Origin: Marinoscillum sp. MHG1-6
Lineage (GTDB): Bacteria; Bacteroidota; Bacteroidia; Cytophagales; Cyclobacteriaceae
DNA: 64,000 bases
Reading direction: 5' to 3'
NCBI RefSeq assembly: GCF_024714475.1
Contig: NZ_JAMZMI010000001.1
Span: 825,185-889,184 of the forward strand
Part shown: positions 54,604-64,000 of the stretch, piece by piece
Layout of the letters: each line of letters starts with the position of its first letter
Position numbering within the stretch: position 1 is the first letter of the stretch
The notes under the pieces: generated by a model
What the model was told of the DNA's origin: nothing
Database searches by the model: none
What the model saw: only the letters and a program-made list of their open reading frames with translations
Translations under genes and position numbers: made by a program

Positions 54604-55143
54604 ATGAAAAGACCTTTATACTTTCTGATCCTCATAAGTCTTTCCATGCAGTTTGTTAATGCACAGGATCTTGAGCCTCAATCACAGTTTGCCAAAGATT
54701 TCCTGCCCGTTTGGCAGGCGTCCACCCGTCACCTCATAGCAGTAGCTGGAGCCATGCCTGAGGAATTATATGATTATCAACCCAATGACTCCAGCAAAAC
54801 GTTTGGTGATCAGATCGGGCACATTGCTTTTACTTGTTTGTATTTGTCAAATGGTTTTGCCGCAGATGACTGGGGAGATTATAAAGACCCGGATACCAGT
54901 GAAATGACAAAGGAGGAGGTGGTGGATTTGTTAATTAGAAATTTAGGAGAGGCTACCAGGTTGATATGCGCTATGACAGAGGAGGCTTCGAAGGAAGTGG
55001 TTCGAGGTTTTGGCGGAGTTATGGTCAAGCGTTACATCGCGGTGTTGTTTGTGCAGGACCACCTGTGCAACCATCGGGCAAAGGCCAATTTATACATACG
55101 AATGAATGACATCACACCCCCTTCCTATACTTACTTTAAATAA
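54604..55143 (+). CDS. exported DinB-like (DNA damage-inducible fold) protein
   Basis: From ATG 54604, 179 residues starting MKRPLYFLILISLSMQFVNAQ, a clear signal peptide; an upstream ATG at 54553 would place it internally and is less likely. The mature part is a DinB/YfiT four-helix bundle: QIGHIAFTCLYLSNGF carries the first metal His and DHLCNHRAKANLYIR the other two His. These domains bind a divalent metal and often act as thiol-dependent enzymes in Bacillota and Bacteroidota; since the organism makes bacillithiol, a thiol transferase role is possible, although this member is exported. Function not proven. Confidence 0.83.
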   Translation: MKRPLYFLILISLSMQFVNAQDLEPQSQFAKDFLPVWQASTRHLIAVAGAMPEELYDYQPNDSSKTFGDQIGHIAFTCLYLSNGFAADDWGDYKDPDTSEMTKEEVVDLLIRNLGEATRLICAMTEEASKEVVRGFGGVMVKRYIAVLFVQDHLCNHRAKANLYIRMNDITPPSYTYFK

Positions 55144-55170
55144 AAAATGGGGCCCATGCAAATGGGCTCC
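55141..55170 (-). terminator. terminator of the globin unit
   Basis: 9-bp stem GGAGCCCAT / ATGGGCCCC (one G-U) with a 4-base loop, followed on the minus strand by ATTTTTTATTT. The T-run overlaps the DinB-like gene's stop codon. Confidence 0.75.
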
Positions 55171-55193
55171 AGTCCATAGTTGTTGGTGTTTTG

Positions 55194-55643
55194 CTAACCG
55201 AAGAGCTTATTCAACAATGTTTTAAGCTTATTTTCTCTTTTAGCGGGAGCATTGATCATTACGCTGGCCAGAAAATCAAGAGCTGCGTTCCACGCTTCTC
55301 CGATTTCAGCCTTGTACTTATCGGCCATTTTTTGCTCAATGGTCCAGATCAGGGCCTCCTTTACCGGAGGATAATAATCAGCTGAAATGTCCAGTTTGTT
55401 GTGGATTCTCCCAAGGTCTTCAATTGATCCCTTAATTTCTTCAATCCGATCAATATTGGTGACCACGAAAGTGATGGTATAGGCCAGTTTTTCTGACTGT
55501 TTTGACAAATCTTCAGGAAACATTGGGCGAACCTGAGGTGCGATTTGAAATAACTTGTCATAAAACATCATCATGTTTTCAAGCCCATCTTCCACCATGA
55601 TTTCCCAGGAAGATCGGATGTTGGCGATCATTGTTTCGTTCAT
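55194..55643 (-). CDS. single-domain bacterial globin
   Basis: A 149-residue haem protein of the globin fold, like the haem domain of flavohaemoglobin. NIRSSWEIM starts helix A; FYDKLFQIAPQVRPMF holds the conserved Phe42 (CD1); Gln49 is at the distal E7 place; His81 in LGRIHNKL is the proximal ligand; and AWNAALDFLA is helix H. It may bind O2 or NO, and NO detoxification is the usual role for this group. Its start overlaps the stop of the upstream 116-residue gene by 4 bases. Confidence 0.85.
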   Translation of the reverse strand: MNETMIANIRSSWEIMVEDGLENMMMFYDKLFQIAPQVRPMFPEDLSKQSEKLAYTITFVVTNIDRIEEIKGSIEDLGRIHNKLDISADYYPPVKEALIWTIEQKMADKYKAEIGEAWNAALDFLASVMINAPAKRENKLKTLLNKLFG

Positions 55644-55990
55644 ATGCTCATTAGATTATAAATGGATTTGATTCGAGCTTTTAGCGAATCAGCAAGTCTT
55701 GAGGTCTTCAAAAAATCTATTCTTACCAAATCCATGTAATCAACTGGCAAATTGGCTCCCGGGTTGATCACTTCCTCAGGAATGTGCATGTTATACATCT
55801 TCTTAAGGTAAATGCGAACAACTTTCAGCTCCGTTTCGCTCCACTTTGTACGCTTGTTGATGTAATAGGCTGAAAATTCAGGGTTGTACTCCAGAATTTC
55901 AGGCATGGACCTGGCGATAACCATGCTCCATCCGATTGGTGATACCTTAGAAATAACCCAGTTTTTAATTGGTAGTGCTCTGTATTTCAT
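55640..55990 (-). CDS. 116-residue protein linked to globin, unknown
   Basis: A basic, soluble protein beginning MKYRALPIKNWVISKVSP, with a WSETELKVVRIYLKKMYNMH helix in the middle and a PVDYMDLVRIDFLKTSRLAD helix near the end. No known domain. The ATGA overlap with the globin gene shows the two are translated together, so it may be a partner or regulator of the globin. Codon use is normal. Confidence 0.62.
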   Translation of the reverse strand: MKYRALPIKNWVISKVSPIGWSMVIARSMPEILEYNPEFSAYYINKRTKWSETELKVVRIYLKKMYNMHIPEEVINPGANLPVDYMDLVRIDFLKTSRLADSLKARIKSIYNLMSI

Positions 55991-56435
55991 TCCCGCTTGA
56001 TATAATAGTTGGTTGAACGATTATTAACGTAAATTTAATGTTTGAGAATTAAGTAAAAACACGTATGTCTGAGATTTCCAGATATTTTCATAATGCCCCT
56101 TTCATTTTAGAAATACTTGAATTTTCGTCGTTTTTTATGCTTTACAATAAACATTTTCCCAAGCTGCATGAAGCCGGTTGGGTGACTTTTGTAGAATGGA
56201 GAATAAGTACAACTACTTGTTTTTTGGGATTCATTGTCTTTTGCTAAGTGCATAGAATGGAATGACAATTATGGCCTCAGACATGATCTCCTGCCAAAGT
56301 TCGTTGACTCCTTGGAACAGATACTGTTAAGAAAATTTTAGAGTTCGAAACCAAATTGGCAAAATTGTAGTTTGGAATATGGTGGAGTTATAATCTAAAA
56401 ACTTGATTCACACAAATAATCGATGTAAATTCGCG
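55991..56435. other. intergenic region between the globin unit and rpoD
   Basis: About 450 AT-rich bases. It includes the second copy of AATTAAGTAAAAACACG (56047-56063), and a weak 60-codon ORF (56065-56247) that I do not accept as a gene. No tRNA-like fold is seen. Confidence 0.4.
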
Positions 56436-56494
56436 GTTCGCTTTCACTGAAATGCGAACAGAGTGAAAAAAGAATCTTATCAATATTGATTCTT
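56436..56494 (+). promoter_or_regulatory. two hairpins in the rpoD leader
   Basis: GTTCGCTTTC-ACT-GAAATGCGAAC (56436-56459, one bulged T) and AAGAATC-N11-GATTCTT (56470-56494) lie 60-120 bases before the rpoD start. A TTG-N20-TATATTAC candidate promoter begins at the second one. Confidence 0.45.
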
Positions 56495-56553
56495 AAAATC
56501 TGGACTGATATATTACTAAACTGAATAATAATTAAGGGTTTAAAATCACGCAC

Positions 56554-57426
56554 ATGCGACAACTGAAAATCACGCAATCAATCACGAATAGACGCGAGAG
56601 TCATACCTTGGAGAAGTATTTTACTGAGGTAAGTAACGTGCCGATGATTACTCCCGATGAGGAGGTAACATTAGCCAAAAGAATTCGTGAGGGTGATGAG
56701 TTGGCTTTGGAGAAATTAGTAAAGGCCAATCTTAGGTTCGTGGTTTCTGTAGCAAAGCAATATCAAAATCGAAGCCTTCCTTTGAATGACCTGATCAACG
56801 AGGGGAATCTTGGTTTGATTAAAGCAGCTAAGAAATTTGACGAAACAAAGGGATTCAAATTTATCTCTTATGCAGTTTGGTGGATCAGACAGTCAATCAT
56901 GCAGGCGTTAGCCGAGCAATCTCGTATTGTTCGTTTGCCGATGAACAAGTCCGGAGCGATCAACCAAATCAGGAGAGCATATGCTGAGTTGGAGCAGCAG
57001 TTTGAGCGTGAGCCTACAGAAGAAGAATTGGCTGAGATTCTGGACATGAAACCAAGTGAGGTTAGAAATACCCTGGGTGCAGAAGTAAAGCAGATGTCTA
57101 TGGATGCGCCATTTGGTGAGGATGAGTCAGGTTCACTTTTGGATGTATTGGAAAATGATACTACCGGACCTACTGATGGTGAGTTGGTTTTCAACGATTC
57201 GTTGAAAGTGGAAACACTTCGAGCGTTGTCTACGCTTACCGCTAGAGAAAGAGAAGTGATCATGATGAGCTTCGGTATCGGTCATGACAACCCTTATACA
57301 CTGGAGGAAATTGGCGATGCGATGGGACTTACTCGTGAGCGTGTAAGACAGATCAGAGAAAAAGCATTGCAGAAACTTAGAGAGCCTGGTAAAAACAGGA
57401 GACTTAAAGAGTTTGTAGCTAACTAA
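56554..57426 (+). CDS. rpoD: primary RNA polymerase sigma factor, Bacteroidota type
   Basis: A 290-residue sigma-70 factor. It lacks the acidic region 1.1, as in Bacteroidota primary sigmas. Region 1.2 (about 15-50) is followed by region 2 (about 55-125; LRFVVSVAKQYQNRSLPLND and FISYAVWWIRQSIMQAL), region 3 (about 130-210) and region 4 (about 225-285; EREVIMMSFGIGHDNPYTLE, TRERVRQIREKALQKLR). Members of this group recognise -33 TTG and -7 TAnnTTTG promoters. A strong terminator follows directly, so it is a single-gene transcript with a structured leader. Confidence 0.96.
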   Translation: MRQLKITQSITNRRESHTLEKYFTEVSNVPMITPDEEVTLAKRIREGDELALEKLVKANLRFVVSVAKQYQNRSLPLNDLINEGNLGLIKAAKKFDETKGFKFISYAVWWIRQSIMQALAEQSRIVRLPMNKSGAINQIRRAYAELEQQFEREPTEEELAEILDMKPSEVRNTLGAEVKQMSMDAPFGEDESGSLLDVLENDTTGPTDGELVFNDSLKVETLRALSTLTAREREVIMMSFGIGHDNPYTLEEIGDAMGLTRERVRQIREKALQKLREPGKNRRLKEFVAN

Positions 57427-57431
57427 AATAT

Positions 57432-57460
57432 AAGGCTTCCATTTGGAAGCCTTTTTTTTT
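57432..57460 (+). terminator. Rho-independent terminator of rpoD
   Basis: Perfect 9-bp stem AAGGCTTCC / GGAAGCCTT with ATTT loop and a run of nine T. Confidence 0.92.
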
Positions 57461-57887
57461 CTGAAAGCCAATCCTATCTGCTGAACGAATTAAGCTTGAA
57501 CATGCAGAAGTTCTAAATCCTACCTTTTCCCTGGATGAAAAGGTAGGCCAAAAATCTAGCCCTGTGTTCATTTTTTACCCCTTTTATCGAAATCAAACAG
57601 GGATAAAATAAACTCACTGGTTTAATCCATCTTTCAAAAGTTGCTCACGAAAGGCTCAAACAGTATTTTATCCTGATCATGTTTGATTGTCTCAATAAGC
57701 TAAAATGAAACAAGGGGCGTCCGGCCGACTTTCAAAATCAGATCAATATACCGATCCATTCATCTCAATTTTTTAGTTCGAAGGCTTTAATTGAGTCCTA
57801 ATATTCTCTTGAATAAGAAATATTTCAGCAATTAGCCTCGAATTTCATGACTATTGGCTCTTTAAGCTATAACTGTTTTGTTGCTTA
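57461..57887. other. intergenic region with an isolated perfect hairpin
   Basis: About 430 bases without a gene. CCTACCTTTT-N9-AAAAGGTAGG (57519-57547) is a perfect 10-bp inverted repeat with no T-run after it. No promoter-like element stands out. Confidence 0.45.
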
Positions 57888-59180
57888 TCAATCAATCAGT
57901 GCTGCGTACGTGAGTACTTTGAACTTATCATGTAGGCTGCCCGGCATGATCCCTCGCTGGTTCGTAAACAGGAGTCCGATCAATTGTTCCTTGGGATCGG
58001 CCCAGTACTTGGTTCCATAGTATCCACCCCACTCAAAAGAACCCTCGGTTTGCCCCAGGTTCGTCTGACCTTCTCTGGTGATGATCAGAAATCCCAGTCC
58101 AAATTTGTTTCCTCTGATATCGAGGTCACCCACCTGGTTACAGGTCATTAAATCAACAGTACGTCGAGAGATGAGGCGTTTGCCATTGTATTCGCCACCA
58201 TTAAGCAACATTTGGAGGAAGATGGCATAATCCATCATCGTTGAACTTAGGCCTGCACCACCTCCGTAAAAGGTTCCCTCAGATACGGGATAATCCAAGC
58301 CAACGCCATAGCCGTCCAGTCCATGATATTCAACCAGTTTCCCATTTTCTTTTGTGAAAACCGGAGTCAGTCTATTCGCTTTTTCCTGGGGCAAATAAAA
58401 GTAAGTGTCGTTCATGCCTAGCGGTTCAAATATTCGACTAGTGAAAAACTCATTGAGGCTTAAACCTGAGATTACTTCTACCAGTCGCCCCAGGATGTCG
58501 GTATTGATGCCGTAGGTAAATTTTTCCCCGGGTTCGTGTAGCAGAGGCATTTTACCAGCCGTTTTTGAGAAGTCTTTTAATAGATTTTGATCGGAGCCAA
58601 AGACAGAAGGCAGGCCGTTTTTTGCATAGACACTTCTCAGCGATTTATCGCCAAACCCAAAGTAGGACATACCTGATGTATGGGTGAGGAGTTGACGAAT
58701 GGTTATCGGTCTGGAGGCAGGAATGGAAGCGTAGCTGGAGTCTTCTTTATGGAACTCAGTCATTACCTGGGGATCGCTAAATTCAGGGAGGTATTTGGAG
58801 ATGGGGTCATCTAACAAAAACTTCCCTTCTTCAAAAAGCATCATAACCGCCAGGCTTGTAATGGCCTTGGTCTGGCTGGCGATACGATAGATCGCGTCGT
58901 TTGATAATGGAGCCTGCTCGTTTTCATCACGATGTCCGAAGCTCTTATAGTATGCTATTTTGCCATTTCTTATAATCATTCCGGCAATACCCTGAACATA
59001 ATTGCTATCTATGGATTGTTGGAAAAGCTGATCTATCCTGTCAAGTCTTTCTGATGACAACCCAACAGACTCAGCTAATCCTAGTTGTAATACTGGTGGG
59101 ACAAAGGATTCGTTTGTTGACGAACACCGAATAAAGGTGAACAATACAACCAGGGTGAATTGGGCTAAGGTGTATTTCAT
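57888..59180 (-). CDS. beta-lactamase-fold serine hydrolase, lipoprotein
   Basis: A 430-residue class C-like hydrolase. The N-terminal signal ends near FIRC (Cys19), a probable lipobox. The SxxK motif is SQTK (about 100; RIASQTKAITSLAV), YGIN stands at the tyrosine motif, and the C-terminal WGGYYGTKYW replaces the KTG box, as in EstB/LACTB-type esterases. It probably acts on esters or peptidoglycan-related peptides in the periplasm. A paralogous domain is fused to GH3 at 20.8 kb. It stands alone, divergent from katG. Confidence 0.88.
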   Translation of the reverse strand: MKYTLAQFTLVVLFTFIRCSSTNESFVPPVLQLGLAESVGLSSERLDRIDQLFQQSIDSNYVQGIAGMIIRNGKIAYYKSFGHRDENEQAPLSNDAIYRIASQTKAITSLAVMMLFEEGKFLLDDPISKYLPEFSDPQVMTEFHKEDSSYASIPASRPITIRQLLTHTSGMSYFGFGDKSLRSVYAKNGLPSVFGSDQNLLKDFSKTAGKMPLLHEPGEKFTYGINTDILGRLVEVISGLSLNEFFTSRIFEPLGMNDTYFYLPQEKANRLTPVFTKENGKLVEYHGLDGYGVGLDYPVSEGTFYGGGAGLSSTMMDYAIFLQMLLNGGEYNGKRLISRRTVDLMTCNQVGDLDIRGNKFGLGFLIITREGQTNLGQTEGSFEWGGYYGTKYWADPKEQLIGLLFTNQRGIMPGSLHDKFKVLTYAALID

Positions 59181-59517
59181 GGAAAGAGGAAACTTGGGTT
59201 TAATGGTCCGCTAAAATATTGGATCAGTAAGGTTACACCAAGAAAATGTGCAAAGGATTGTTTGAAGATGTGGGCCGCTTGAAGACAGCGACCCTGTAAT
59301 CACCGCTGGAAAAGATAATAGACATTAAGTTATACGGAAAATCTCACAAAAACCCTGTGTTGCAGGTTTATATGCTACCGTAAGATTGGGTTATTGCATC
59401 TAATCCAGATTAATTGTAAGTCTCATATGTCTATTGTAAATATCATGTCGATGTATGTGATGCTTTGCTTTTCATGCTAACAAGAATTGGGTAAATTAAG
59501 AGGACAGCCCAAACCTC
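59181..59517. other. intergenic region upstream of katG
   Basis: AT-rich sequence between the divergent hydrolase and katG genes. No ORF or RNA gene is seen; the part next to katG holds its candidate operator and promoter, listed separately. Confidence 0.4.
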
Positions 59518-59540
59518 ACCTATAATCCATAATTATAGGT
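59518..59540. promoter_or_regulatory. palindrome upstream of katG, candidate peroxide-regulator site
   Basis: ACCTATAAT-CCATA-ATTATAGGT is a perfect 9-bp inverted repeat. It contains T-N11-A within CTAT-N11-ATAG, the form used by LysR-type regulators such as OxyR. It lies directly upstream of the -33 element below, where an activator would bind. Confidence 0.55.
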
Positions 59541-59548
59541 GTATAAAA

Positions 59549-59576
59549 TTGATAAATATTAGTTATTCTAAAATTG
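59549..59576 (+). promoter_or_regulatory. candidate katG promoter
   Basis: TTG-N17-TAAAATTG (59549-59576) fits the Bacteroidota pattern TTG / TAnnTTTG with one mismatch, ending 27 bases before the katG ATG. Confidence 0.45.
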
Positions 59577-59582
59577 CAATAA

Positions 59583-61820
<2,238 letters not shown>

Positions 61821-61852
61821 TCGGATTATTATAAATGAGGGATATTCAAAAA

Positions 61853-61880
61853 GGGTGACTTGTTAGTCACTCTTTTTTTG
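61853..61880 (+). terminator. Rho-independent terminator of katG
   Basis: 8-bp stem GGGTGACT / AGTCACTC (one G-U) with TGTT loop followed by seven T. Confidence 0.88.
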
Positions 61881-61899
61881 TTGTGAAAACCGGAGAGGC

Positions 61900-62373
61900 T
61901 CAAGCGGTCATTTTATCATTTAATGCTTCCAGGGCGCCTTTTAAACGCTCAGGCTCCGGAGTACCCACCATGACCGACTTTCTTTTCCCATCTCTGAGGT
62001 AGACTATTCTGAGTGCTTTACTTCCTTGAATGTTATAAAGCATTCCCTTTGGAGTTATTCGGATACCGAGTCCATAATACCAGGGTGTCTTGATGATATC
62101 CACTCGCTCGACTTTATCGAGTCGGAATTTTATTTGAATAATCCCGATTCCATAAATCAGGATGAGTGAAAGTCCATCCAGTTTAATAGTGAGTTTGTAA
62201 AAGAGTAGGCAAATCACAAAAAACAGTGCGGACAGTATCGTGTAAGCCCTATCTGGAATCGGGTGGTCACCCCACTGGTAGATGTGAGACAAGTACAGAA
62301 AAGCCATGATCGGTACAAATGAGAGTACCACAAACCAGCCAAATTGAGTTTTTTGATATTTCATGAGTTTCAA
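61900..62373 (-). CDS. membrane protein with PH-like domain, hypothetical
   Basis: A 157-residue protein (an alternative ATG three codons in gives MKYQKTQFGW). Two helices at about 12-30 and 42-64 precede a soluble part with FRLDKVERVDIIKTPWYYG, GIRITPKGMLYNI, and a final helix (PERLKGALEALND). This resembles the bacterial PH domain of small membrane proteins and the protein at 36.7 kb. Function unknown; it converges with katG. Confidence 0.65.
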   Translation of the reverse strand: MKLMKYQKTQFGWFVVLSFVPIMAFLYLSHIYQWGDHPIPDRAYTILSALFFVICLLFYKLTIKLDGLSLILIYGIGIIQIKFRLDKVERVDIIKTPWYYGLGIRITPKGMLYNIQGSKALRIVYLRDGKRKSVMVGTPEPERLKGALEALNDKMTA

Positions 62374-62584
62374 ATATTGCCGTGGAAGTCATGACCAGAT
62401 ACGAAACCCTGGATTTATTATCCTTTTCTAAGGTACAACAGATGCGGATCACTATTTATGAGATTCGTCAGTGCAGATCGTGTTTAGCATCTGATTCTCA
62501 GAATTTTGAGACTTTGATTGACCAGATGAATACTTTGTAGGTGGTAAGGATTATCAATTGATACCTGGTAAGACATGCTGCTAT

Positions 62585-63499
62585 TCAGTTAGCGATCGCT
62601 CCCGCTTTTATTGACTGACCTGCAATTGAATCATATGCGTAATCAATGAGCGTGACTATTTCGGTTTCTTTATCAAATGTGAGTTGTAACCAACCGAAAT
62701 GAATGGATCCGTGTACATGATTCTGTATGCCAACTATTTGTTTTTGAGCAGCCCAGCTTCCCTCGTAGGATACATTTCCGAGCGTTGAGGTATTTCTGAT
62801 AATCAGGGCGCCATGATTGCCGGTCCATTGCTGATTGGGTTCCAGCTGATCGTCAATCGTTGAATTGAAGTTTTCTGCAATCAGCAATCCCATACTAAGA
62901 TAGTTTTCCTCAATGCTTGGACCTGATTTAATAAGGTTAGGCCCAATAGGGTTGATACCGGCATACAGGCGGTCCCCCTTAGTATTTGCAGTGAGTTCCA
63001 TGAAGACTGTAAAGTCTACTAGTCCATCCTCTGTAAGGTCCAGTGCAATTGGAAAGGGATCACCCAATTTTACAGTTCTCCCATCAGGCTTATATACTAT
63101 GGAACTGTATGGATTAGTTGAAAAGCTTAATGCTTCCCCATAAGCTGTACCAATCGCGTTAGTGCCATAGGCTCTCAGGTAATATTGCTGATTGGGCAAG
63201 AGGTTGGTCAGTTCGCTCACAAACATGCCCGTATCCGGACCGTCAAAGGTTTTTGTTAGCAGGGAAGTTGTGGGTTGTGGACTGGTATCCCAGCAGACTC
63301 CGCGGGCAGTTACCTGAGCACCCCCATCACTGATGACGACCCCTGAACAGGTTGCGGATGTGGTGGTGATGTTGGTGATTTCCAGGGATTGAACAACGGG
63401 AAGAGAAAAGGTTTCCGGCTCATCTTCACACCCTATAAAGAGGAGCATTGGGAATGAGAGGGCAAGCAATGTATGCCAGCCATAGATATTTGTTCTCAT
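62585..63499 (-). CDS. exported lipoprotein with FN3-like domain
   Basis: A 304-residue protein. The signal peptide ends in a lipobox (LLFIGC, Cys24). Residues about 35-130 form a fibronectin III-like module with ITTTSATCSGVVISDGGAQV and PNQQYYLRAYGTNAIGTAYG, a form frequent in Bacteroidota surface proteins. The rest (about 130-300) is beta-rich with an unrecognised domain ending in IVTLIDYAYDSIAGQSIKAG. A surface binding role is plausible but not shown. Palindromes lie upstream at 63.5-63.7 kb. Confidence 0.78.
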   Translation of the reverse strand: MRTNIYGWHTLLALSFPMLLFIGCEDEPETFSLPVVQSLEITNITTTSATCSGVVISDGGAQVTARGVCWDTSPQPTTSLLTKTFDGPDTGMFVSELTNLLPNQQYYLRAYGTNAIGTAYGEALSFSTNPYSSIVYKPDGRTVKLGDPFPIALDLTEDGLVDFTVFMELTANTKGDRLYAGINPIGPNLIKSGPSIEENYLSMGLLIAENFNSTIDDQLEPNQQWTGNHGALIIRNTSTLGNVSYEGSWAAQKQIVGIQNHVHGSIHFGWLQLTFDKETEIVTLIDYAYDSIAGQSIKAGAIAN

Positions 63500-63624
63500 T
63501 AATAGGGCTATGTCCAGGGGAAATGCCTTGAGGGCTGGTCTGGCTTAGCCAGATCAAATTTAGCGATTCCGGTATCCCAAATCCAAACGTCATAATAAAC
63601 CGCTTTTCGGCATATTTGGATATA

Positions 63625-63677
63625 TGGTCACGTTATTTGGGTTTGTGACCAAATGTTACCTATGCGGTTGGTAACCA
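63625..63677. promoter_or_regulatory. tandem inverted repeats upstream of the FN3-like lipoprotein gene
   Basis: TGGTCAC-N13-GTGACCA (63625-63651) is followed at once by GTTACC-N9-GGTAAC and TTGGT-A-ACCAA. Three nested dyads in 53 bases, between the stop of the 93-aa gene and the lipoprotein start, look like operators or a transcript-end structure. Confidence 0.4.
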
Positions 63678-63706
63678 AAACAAAAATAAAGAACTGGTAA
63701 GCCGGC

Positions 63707-63988
63707 CTACTGTTTCGCACTATTCCACGGATTGAACTTGCCCATCATGTAATCCTGACATTGTATGATCAGTACTTTTTCTTTCCCATTATCCCAAATG
63801 GGCGTGAAACCGTAATCGTAGCATAAATAATATGTGGCGCCTTTTGTTGATTGATAGAGATTTGTAAAAAAGTTAAAATCATATCCCAGGTCAATCAATA
63901 TTTGTCGGCGCACGGTGGACTTTCCTTCCGGGCAGAGGTTCTTTAGGATTCTTCGGTTTTTTCTCAGTTGTGAATTGAGTTGAATCAT
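63707..63988 (-). CDS. small conserved hypothetical protein, possibly cut by the window edge
   Basis: A 93-residue protein from the ATG at 63986-63988; the frame stays open to the window edge, so a longer form is possible. IQLNSQLRKNRRILKNL is followed by LGYDFNFFTNLYQSTKGATY and YYLCYDYGFTPIWDNGKEKVLI. The pattern (helix with paired Lys/Arg, then a strand with YxxCYDYG) recurs in small Bacteroidota proteins of unknown function. No signal peptide. Confidence 0.65.
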   Translation of the reverse strand: MIQLNSQLRKNRRILKNLCPEGKSTVRRQILIDLGYDFNFFTNLYQSTKGATYYLCYDYGFTPIWDNGKEKVLIIQCQDYMMGKFNPWNSAKQ

Positions 63989-64000
63989 GTATCGCTCGTC

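Noticed and set aside
56065..56247. 60-codon ORF between the globin unit and rpoD
   Set aside because: It has odd composition, no family resemblance and a start within a repeated AT-rich segment. I treat it as chance.
63499..63600. TPP-like riboswitch before the FN3-like lipoprotein gene
   Set aside because: A CTGG/CCAG palindrome is present, but the conserved CUGAGA and the two-helix layout of the THI box are missing on either strand.

Overview
The window looks like chromosomal DNA of a marine-type member of the Bacteroidota, most likely order Cytophagales. The sequence evidence is the compact primary sigma factor without region 1.1, two secreted proteins ending in type IX secretion (T9SS) sorting domains, a BatD protein, bacillithiol synthesis (BshA), an FA2H-like lipid hydroxylase, and a mutL gene flanked by the small membrane protein and rhomboid genes usual for this phylum. 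Shine-Dalgarno sequences are inconspicuous. I saw no rRNA, tRNA, CRISPR array, prophage or transposase gene. Most of the window is housekeeping and envelope metabolism, with a few accessory patches.

Layout. 0-6 kb: end of an unknown gene, a small membrane protein, lpdA, a multi-pass membrane protein, fabG, a membrane VWA protein. 6-13 kb: EF-hand protein convergent with a minus-strand run (BatD, aroC, dicarboxylate/amino acid symporter, Nfu-type Fe-S protein), then a 63-aa acidic protein and a DUF389 membrane protein. 13-18.6 kb: a minus-strand cluster of VWA protein, chelatase-like AAA ATPase, AlbA_2/Schlafen-type protein, PIN-PhoH ATPase and MOSC protein. 18.7-23.2 kb: a 52-aa basic ORF, the FA2H-like hydroxylase, bshA, and a fusion of a degenerate GH3 domain with a beta-lactamase-fold hydrolase. 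23.3-28.3 kb: small membrane protein, mutL, two rhomboid proteases (overlapping genes), KDG kinase. 28.4-37.3 kb: NTF2-like lipoprotein, M28 peptidase, GH3 beta-glucosidase, an internally duplicated membrane protein, a DUF481 outer membrane protein with no normal start codon at its signal peptide, a flavin monooxygenase, an SRPBCC protein and a PH-like membrane protein. 37.4-41.5 kb: DUF5107/T9SS protein, mmcQ/yjbR-like gene bracketed by two copies of a 224-bp hairpin-rich repeat, rlmN. 41.5-51.3 kb: TRAP permease genes (dctQM), a rhodanese, a TPR-LuxR membrane regulator, a 1459-residue leucine-rich-repeat T9SS protein, and the TRAP binding protein (dctP, TakP-like) on the opposite strand. 51.4-64 kb: clpB, DinB-like protein, a globin two-gene unit, rpoD with a structured leader, a serine hydrolase, katG with a palindromic candidate operator, and small hypothetical proteins.

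How they fit together. Several genes belong to stress and redox defence (katG, globin, bshA, clpB, BatD, Nfu). The TRAP genes form one 2-oxoacid-type uptake system split by an inserted regulator/surface-protein pair. The GH3, KDG kinase, DUF5107 and M28 genes point to use of polymers from outside the cell, although no SusC/SusD pair is present. The points most worth a second look are the 224-bp repeat with conserved stems and variable loops, the twofold-repeated membrane protein with invariant NE/HDR/GFG/GYxDxxH residues in both halves, the ATPase-VWA-AlbA_2 unit, the shrunken GH3-beta-lactamase fusion, and the TPR-LuxR/LRR pair with tandem dyads between them.
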